A DNA stretch of 15,449 bases from CAYNFH01 sp964396385. Lineage in GTDB: Bacteria > Armatimonadota > Chthonomonadetes > Chthonomonadales > CAJBBX01. The notes under the pieces are model-generated. The model did no database searches. It saw only the letters and a list, made by a program, of their open reading frames with translations, and was not told the origin of the DNA. How positions within the stretch are numbered: the stretch's first letter is position 1; the number at the start of each line of letters is the position of its first letter. Shown here in pieces: positions 12,016 to 15,449 of this stretch. The stretch spans positions 1-15,449 of the forward strand of contig CAYNFH010000164.1 in the NCBI GenBank assembly GCA_964396385.1. The letters run 5' to 3'. A program made the translations under genes and the position numbers.

Positions 12016-13970
12016 AAGGTGGAGCTCGCGGCGCGTTCCTGGCCGCCCTGTTCCTCGCCGCCGGTCCCGCGCTGGCAGCGCCAACGCACGTCCATTGGAC
12101 CGCGCGGCTGAAGCCGGCGGACGCTCGCGTGGGAGAATCCGCCCAGGTAGCGGTTACGGCCACCATCGATCCCGGCTGGCACATCTACTCCCTCACGCGG
12201 TACAAGGACGGGCCGGTCAACACGACCTTCACCGTGGGGCCGGGGCTCGCCCTCCAGGGCGTACCGGTCCAGCCGCCGCCCAAGCGGGAGCACACGGATC
12301 TGTTCAATCCGCCCAAGGGGCTGGATCTGGAGACGTACGAGCGGACCGTGTCGTTTGGCCTACCGGTGAAGATAACGGCGGCGGGAGCGCCGGCAGTGAA
12401 GGTGCGGTTCCAGACCTGCGATGCCAACAACTGCCTCCCGCCCGCTACCGTCGCGCTTACGCTCAAGCCCCCCGCGCCCGGCCCCGCGCGGGCGGGCCAT
12501 ACCAAACCGATCACTTCAGTCCCGGCGCAGCCGGGCGGACGCGCGCCCCCCGCGCGAGGGGACGCAGCTCCAGGAGCGCCCTCCACGGTCACGGGCTCGG
12601 TTGACCCGGGACACAATGGACTGCTGAGCTTCATCTGGCTCGCGCTGCTGGCCGGGTTCACCGCGCTGCTCACCCCCTGCGTCTTCCCCATGATTCCTAT
12701 CACGGTGAGCATCTTCACCAAGCAGCACGCCCCAGCCGGAGCCGGGGCAGAAGCTCCCCCAAAGTTGGGGGCGGGGGGGGCCAGATCCTCCCTCGCCGGC
12801 CCGGTAGCCTACTGTCTGGGGATCATCGGCACCTTCACCGGTCTCGGCCTGCTCATGACCATCCTGTTCGGAGCGGGCAGCATCGGCAAGTTCGCGGCCA
12901 ACCCGGTGGTGAACATCGGCCTGGCCGTCCTGTTCATCGTCCTCGCGGCGAACCTGTTCGGCGTGTTTGAGATCGTGCTGCCGCCGGCGCTAGTAAACAA
13001 GGTCAGCTCCGGCGCGGGCCGAGGCGGCCTGGTAGGACCGCTGCTCATGGGCCTCACTTTTACGCTCACCTCCTTCACATGCACGGTGCCGTTCGTAGGT
13101 ACCGTCCTCCTCACCGCCTCGCAGGGACGCCTGCTCTACCCGCTGGTGGGAATGCTCGCGTTCAGTACGGCGTTCGCGCTGCCGTTTTTCCTGCTGGCCC
13201 TTTTCCCGCAGTACCTGGCGCGGCTGCCCAAGTCCGGCGGGTGGTTGGTCTCCGTAAAGGCGACTATGGGCTTCCTGGAGTTGGCCGCCGCCCTTAAGTT
13301 CCTCTCCAATGTGGACCTGGTCTGGACCCTCGGCCTTCTCACCCGGCCAGTGTTCCTGGCCATCTGGTTTGCCATCGCGAGCGTCGCCGCCCTCTATCTG
13401 CTGGGCTGGCTGCGGCTTCCCCATGATGCGGGTGAGGCGCGCATCGGATGGACGCGCCGCGGACTGGGAGTGGCCATGGCCGTCGTGGGGGTCTACTTCC
13501 TGGCCGCTCTGCAGGGCGCGCCGCTGGGCCAGTTGGAAGCCTTCATGCCGCCGGACCCGTACCCCGGCCACCGACAGGCCGCTGCCGCCATCCAGTGGAA
13601 GGAGCACTACGACGAGGCGCTGGCCGAGGCGAAAGCCCAGAACCGGCCCATGTTCGTGAACTTCACCGGCGTCACGTGCGTGAACTGCCGTGAGATGGAG
13701 AAGAACGTGCTCCCTAGCCCGGAGGTGGCGCGGGAGCTGGGCAACTTCATCCCCGTGGAACTGTTCACAGACAGGGGCACGCCGGAAGATAACCGCAACC
13801 AGGCGCTGGAGACGCGGCTGGTCCACACCACCGCGCTGCCGGTCTACGCCGTAGTCACCCCAGACGAGCGCGTGCTGGGCCACCTGGACGGCCGCGCCGA
13901 TTCCGGCCGCTTTGCCCTGTTCCTGCGCACGGCCCACGGCAACACCTCCCGCATGGCGGAAGTGCGCTAG
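12012..13970 (+). CDS. dsbD: Thiol:disulfide interchange protein DsbD
   Basis: DsbD moves electrons from cytoplasmic thioredoxin across the inner membrane to periplasmic thiol proteins. All three domains are present in 652 residues. After a signal peptide (1-22), the N-terminal beta domain carries the redox pair C136/C141 in CDANNCLPP. The membrane domain (about 205-505) holds C223 in LLTPCVFPMIP and C357 in TSFTCTVPF. The C-terminal thioredoxin domain carries C556/C559 in FTGVTCVNCREME, a CVNC centre like that of Bacteroidetes DsbD proteins. All six redox cysteines are kept. Residues about 239-260, after the first membrane helix, are a Gly/Ala/Pro insertion encoded by palindromic DNA. ATG 12012 overlaps the TPR gene stop (ATGA). 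An ATG at 11946 in the same frame lies inside that gene and is less likely. Confidence 0.95.
   Translation: MKGGARGAFLAALFLAAGPALAAPTHVHWTARLKPADARVGESAQVAVTATIDPGWHIYSLTRYKDGPVNTTFTVGPGLALQGVPVQPPPKREHTDLFNPPKGLDLETYERTVSFGLPVKITAAGAPAVKVRFQTCDANNCLPPATVALTLKPPAPGPARAGHTKPITSVPAQPGGRAPPARGDAAPGAPSTVTGSVDPGHNGLLSFIWLALLAGFTALLTPCVFPMIPITVSIFTKQHAPAGAGAEAPPKLGAGGARSSLAGPVAYCLGIIGTFTGLGLLMTILFGAGSIGKFAANPVVNIGLAVLFIVLAANLFGVFEIVLPPALVNKVSSGAGRGGLVGPLLMGLTFTLTSFTCTVPFVGTVLLTASQGRLLYPLVGMLAFSTAFALPFFLLALFPQYLARLPKSGGWLVSVKATMGFLELAAALKFLSNVDLVWTLGLLTRPVFLAIWFAIASVAALYLLGWLRLPHDAGEARIGWTRRGLGVAMAVVGVYFLAALQGAPLGQLEAFMPPDPYPGHRQAAAAIQWKEHYDEALAEAKAQNRPMFVNFTGVTCVNCREMEKNVLPSPEVARELGNFIPVELFTDRGTPEDNRNQALETRLVHTTALPVYAVVTPDERVLGHLDGRADSGRFALFLRTAHGNTSRMAEVR
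12729..12783. repeat. Double palindromic insertion inside dsbD
   Basis: Two hairpins lie side by side: GCCCCAGC-cgga-GCCGGGGC (12729-12748, one mismatch) and CCCCCA-aagt-TGGGGG (12756-12771), followed by a G-rich run. The second core, CCCCAAAGTTGGGGG, is shared with 5198-5212 upstream of the esterase gene. It is translated in frame as an Ala/Gly/Pro stretch. Confidence 0.75.
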
Positions 13971-14020
13971 AGCTGTATGGCCGTGTCGGTGTACAGGGGC
14001 ATGGGGGCAGTATCCGGGTG

Positions 14021-14060
14021 CTCCCACACTCCCACACTCCCACACTCCCACACTCCCACC
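14021..14060. repeat. Octamer tandem array CTCCCACA x5 abutting a start codon
   Basis: Four exact CTCCCACA units and one CTCCCACC end one base before ATG 14062. No ribosome binding site remains in the 40 bases before that start. The gap between dsbD and this gene (13971-14061) holds no terminator that I can see. Confidence 0.93.
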
Positions 14061-14061
14061 C

Positions 14062-15255
14062 ATGCCTGACCTCTTCTCCATCCCGACTGCCGCGGTCCGG
14101 TGCGACGAGAATACGCCCGTGCTGCCCGCCGGCGGATTCGGGACGGGCGGGTTCCGCTTCACGCCGGAGGGTGAGATCCGGGACTGGAAACTGCATCCCG
14201 GACTGCCGGCGGAGGATACTCCGGTGCCGGCGAACCGTTTCCACGTCTGGGCGCGCCAGGAGCGTGACGTACAGGCGGTCACCCTGGCTGAGCGGCCCTC
14301 GCCATGGCCCGTCGGCGCGCCGCGGCCGGACTGCTGGCGGCTCTTCCCCTTCACCTGGAGGCGGTACGAGCTTCCCGGTCCCCTGATGTTCGAGGCGCTC
14401 TGCTTCTCGCCCCTTCTTCCTGGCAGCGACCGCGAGGCCAGCCTGCCCGTGCACACGGTCCTGTGGCGCGCGGGCAACCGATCCCGCCGGAGGATAGAGG
14501 CGGCGCTGATGCTCACCTGGGCCTGCGCCTGGCCTCAACCGGTTGAAGATGCCACCTTCGACATGCAGCACGACAACCTCTGCATCACAGGCGCGCTGGG
14601 GTCGCCGGAGAGCACGGACCGGATCGGAATTGCAGTGCCGGACCTGCACAGCGAGGGCATCTACCAGCAGGGCATGGAGCCCTGGACTCCCATGGAGGAC
14701 TCCGGGGAGCTGTGGGAGGACTTCGCCGAGGACGGCGAGCTGGACCCGGCATTGGCCGCAACCGGCAGTATGGGATCGGCGGCGTGGGTGAAGTTCACGC
14801 TGGACCCGGACGAGGTGAAGGAGGTCCCCTTCGTTCTGGTCTGGCACTTCCCCTACTACGAATCGGGACCGGACGCGGGCAAGCCGCGCCGTTACACACA
14901 GCACCTGGAGAAGTTCCGGCCGGATAACGCGGTAGTCTGGCTGGCCGAGGAGGTTGTCCAGAACTTCGGCCAGGAGACGGCAAACTATCGGTACTGGCTG
15001 CAGCAGATCCAGGACTGGCATTCGGAGGTGCTGGGGGATCCCCTGCAGGCGACCGCAACGTCAACAGCGCGGGTCGACCGGCTCTCCGCCCTGCTGGAGG
15101 CGGACACCTCCTGGCCTGCGGACGGCGACCTTACGATCCAACCCGGCCCAAACCAGACGCCGAATTCTCTCTCCGCATCGCTGCGCCAGGCGTTCCCTCT
15201 CACGGACCTCTGGCCGGACCTCGCCCGTAACATCCACGGCCCGGATACGGTTTGA
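14062..15255 (+). CDS. GH116 N-terminal-domain protein lacking most of the catalytic domain
   Basis: The 397 residues resemble the N-terminal beta-sandwich of GH116 glycosidases (the bile-acid beta-glucosidase GBA2 type, beta-glucosidase/xylosidase family). Signs are LPAGGFGTGGFRFTPEGEIRDW, FPFTWRRYELPGP, the inserted SLPVHTVLWRAGN strand, EVKEVPFVLVWHFPYY and a final helix QQIQDWHSEVLGDP. Full members run to about 650-900 residues, with an (alpha/alpha)6 catalytic domain carrying two acidic residues. Here the TGA at 15253 comes soon after the domain boundary (LTDLWPDLARN resembles the start of that domain), so the active site is absent. It may be a truncated, non-catalytic remnant or a stand-alone binding module. 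ATG 14062 has no RBS, and no signal peptide is seen. The family call is moderate; the missing length is clear if the call is right. Confidence 0.72.
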   Translation: MPDLFSIPTAAVRCDENTPVLPAGGFGTGGFRFTPEGEIRDWKLHPGLPAEDTPVPANRFHVWARQERDVQAVTLAERPSPWPVGAPRPDCWRLFPFTWRRYELPGPLMFEALCFSPLLPGSDREASLPVHTVLWRAGNRSRRRIEAALMLTWACAWPQPVEDATFDMQHDNLCITGALGSPESTDRIGIAVPDLHSEGIYQQGMEPWTPMEDSGELWEDFAEDGELDPALAATGSMGSAAWVKFTLDPDEVKEVPFVLVWHFPYYESGPDAGKPRRYTQHLEKFRPDNAVVWLAEEVVQNFGQETANYRYWLQQIQDWHSEVLGDPLQATATSTARVDRLSALLEADTSWPADGDLTIQPGPNQTPNSLSASLRQAFPLTDLWPDLARNIHGPDTV

Positions 15256-15280
15256 CGATTCCCCCGGCCCGCGCTACAAT
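15252..15280 (+). promoter_or_regulatory. Sigma-70-type promoter overlapping a stop codon
   Basis: TTGACG (15252-15257) and TACAAT (15275-15280) are 17 bases apart. The -35 contains the TGA stop of the GH116-type gene. The predicted transcript start falls at about 15287, on or next to an ATG. Confidence 0.75.
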
Positions 15281-15286
15281 CGTCGC

Positions 15287-15343
15287 ATGATAAACCTGGC
15301 CTCTCTTCTCCAAATCACCCATTCTACAGAAACACCGGCGTGA
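15287..15343 (+). CDS. Short leader ORF of 18 codons, possibly leaderless
   Basis: ATG 15287 lies 6 bases past the -10 box, where transcription should start, so an mRNA made here would have almost no 5' leader. The 18-residue frame (MINLASLLQITHSTETPA) ends with TGA overlapping the GTG of the next gene as GTGA. Such spacing allows translational coupling. Chance is not excluded for so short a frame. Confidence 0.4.
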   Translation: MINLASLLQITHSTETPA

Positions 15344-15449
15344 ACAAGCTCTGCTTAGCACTTTCGCTAGCTGCCGCATTGGTATTTCAGTTGGCTTCAG
15401 GCCGCATCGCCACGTCTGCTCTCATTCCAGTCACCTTGTCATCAGCCCT
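15340..15449 (+). CDS. Start of an exported protein, cut off by the window edge
   Basis: From GTG 15340 the frame stays open to the last base. It reads as a typical signal peptide: basic MNK, then a hydrophobic LCLALSLAAALVFQLASG. Only about 36 residues are visible, so no family can be named. There is no clear RBS; translation could instead depend on the 18-codon frame that overlaps its start by GTGA. The promoter at 15252-15280 serves it. Codon third positions look less GC-rich than in the neighbouring genes. Confidence 0.6.
   Translation, partial: MNKLCLALSLAAALVFQLASGRIATSALIPVTLSSA

Noticed and set aside
12990..14516. Long minus-strand frames over dsbD and the GH116-type gene (also 13855-15021)
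   Set aside because: dsbD has all six redox cysteines on the plus strand. The minus products are low-complexity and cross the octamer array.

Overview
The window is about 15.4 kb of GC-rich bacterial DNA, densely coding, with Shine-Dalgarno-led genes and many signal peptides. A POTRA-domain protein and a DsbD-type thiol transporter point to a diderm (two-membrane) bacterium. DUF951 and DUF423 genes, secreted or large alpha/beta-hydrolase esterases and a GH116-type protein would fit an environmental, carbohydrate-using lineage. Armatimonadota or a neighbouring uncultivated phylum is my guess; no marker gene here settles it. I see no rRNA, tRNA, CRISPR array, transposase or phage gene.

Layout. 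Positions 1-5079 hold five minus-strand genes. In transcription order they are a POTRA-domain protein (4327-5079), a PsbP/DUF1795-like exported protein (3576-4238), a zinc-ribbon multi-pass membrane protein (2571-3494), a DUF423 membrane protein (2073-2561) and a secreted S9-type esterase/peptidase that runs off the left edge (1-1999). A 167-base divergent region with a palindromic element separates them from a plus-strand pair: a two-domain acetyl-xylan-esterase-like hydrolase (5247-7322) and a short-chain dehydrogenase (7328-8353). Next comes a 475-base gene-free stretch with an AT-rich degenerate repeat island, a terminator hairpin and an extended -10 promoter. That promoter leads into DUF951 (8829-9038), an exported protein of unknown function (8900-10255), an Ig+TPR secreted protein (10369-12015), dsbD (12012-13970, ATGA-coupled to the TPR gene) and a GH116 N-terminal-domain protein that stops early (14062-15255). 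A promoter over the last stop codon drives a signal-peptide gene that runs off the right edge.

The most unusual theme is not a gene. At least ten arrays of 7- or 8-base tandem units, in several sequence families, lie at gene junctions or run in frame through coding regions. Two, possibly three, form inverted pairs. Three contain the same 12-mer, TCCGGAATCCGG. One inverted composite supplies the stop codon of one gene, and the ribosome site, start codon and first ~39 residues of the next (DUF423). Palindromic elements of a second kind lie inside the esterase gene, in a loop of DsbD and in front of the esterase gene. Together they look like an active repeat ecology that edits protein ends and loops.

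Functionally, the DsbD/TPR/exported-protein cluster suggests maturation of envelope proteins, and the POTRA/PsbP-like genes suggest envelope assembly. The hydrolases suggest ester or glycan breakdown. These links are inferred from gene order only.
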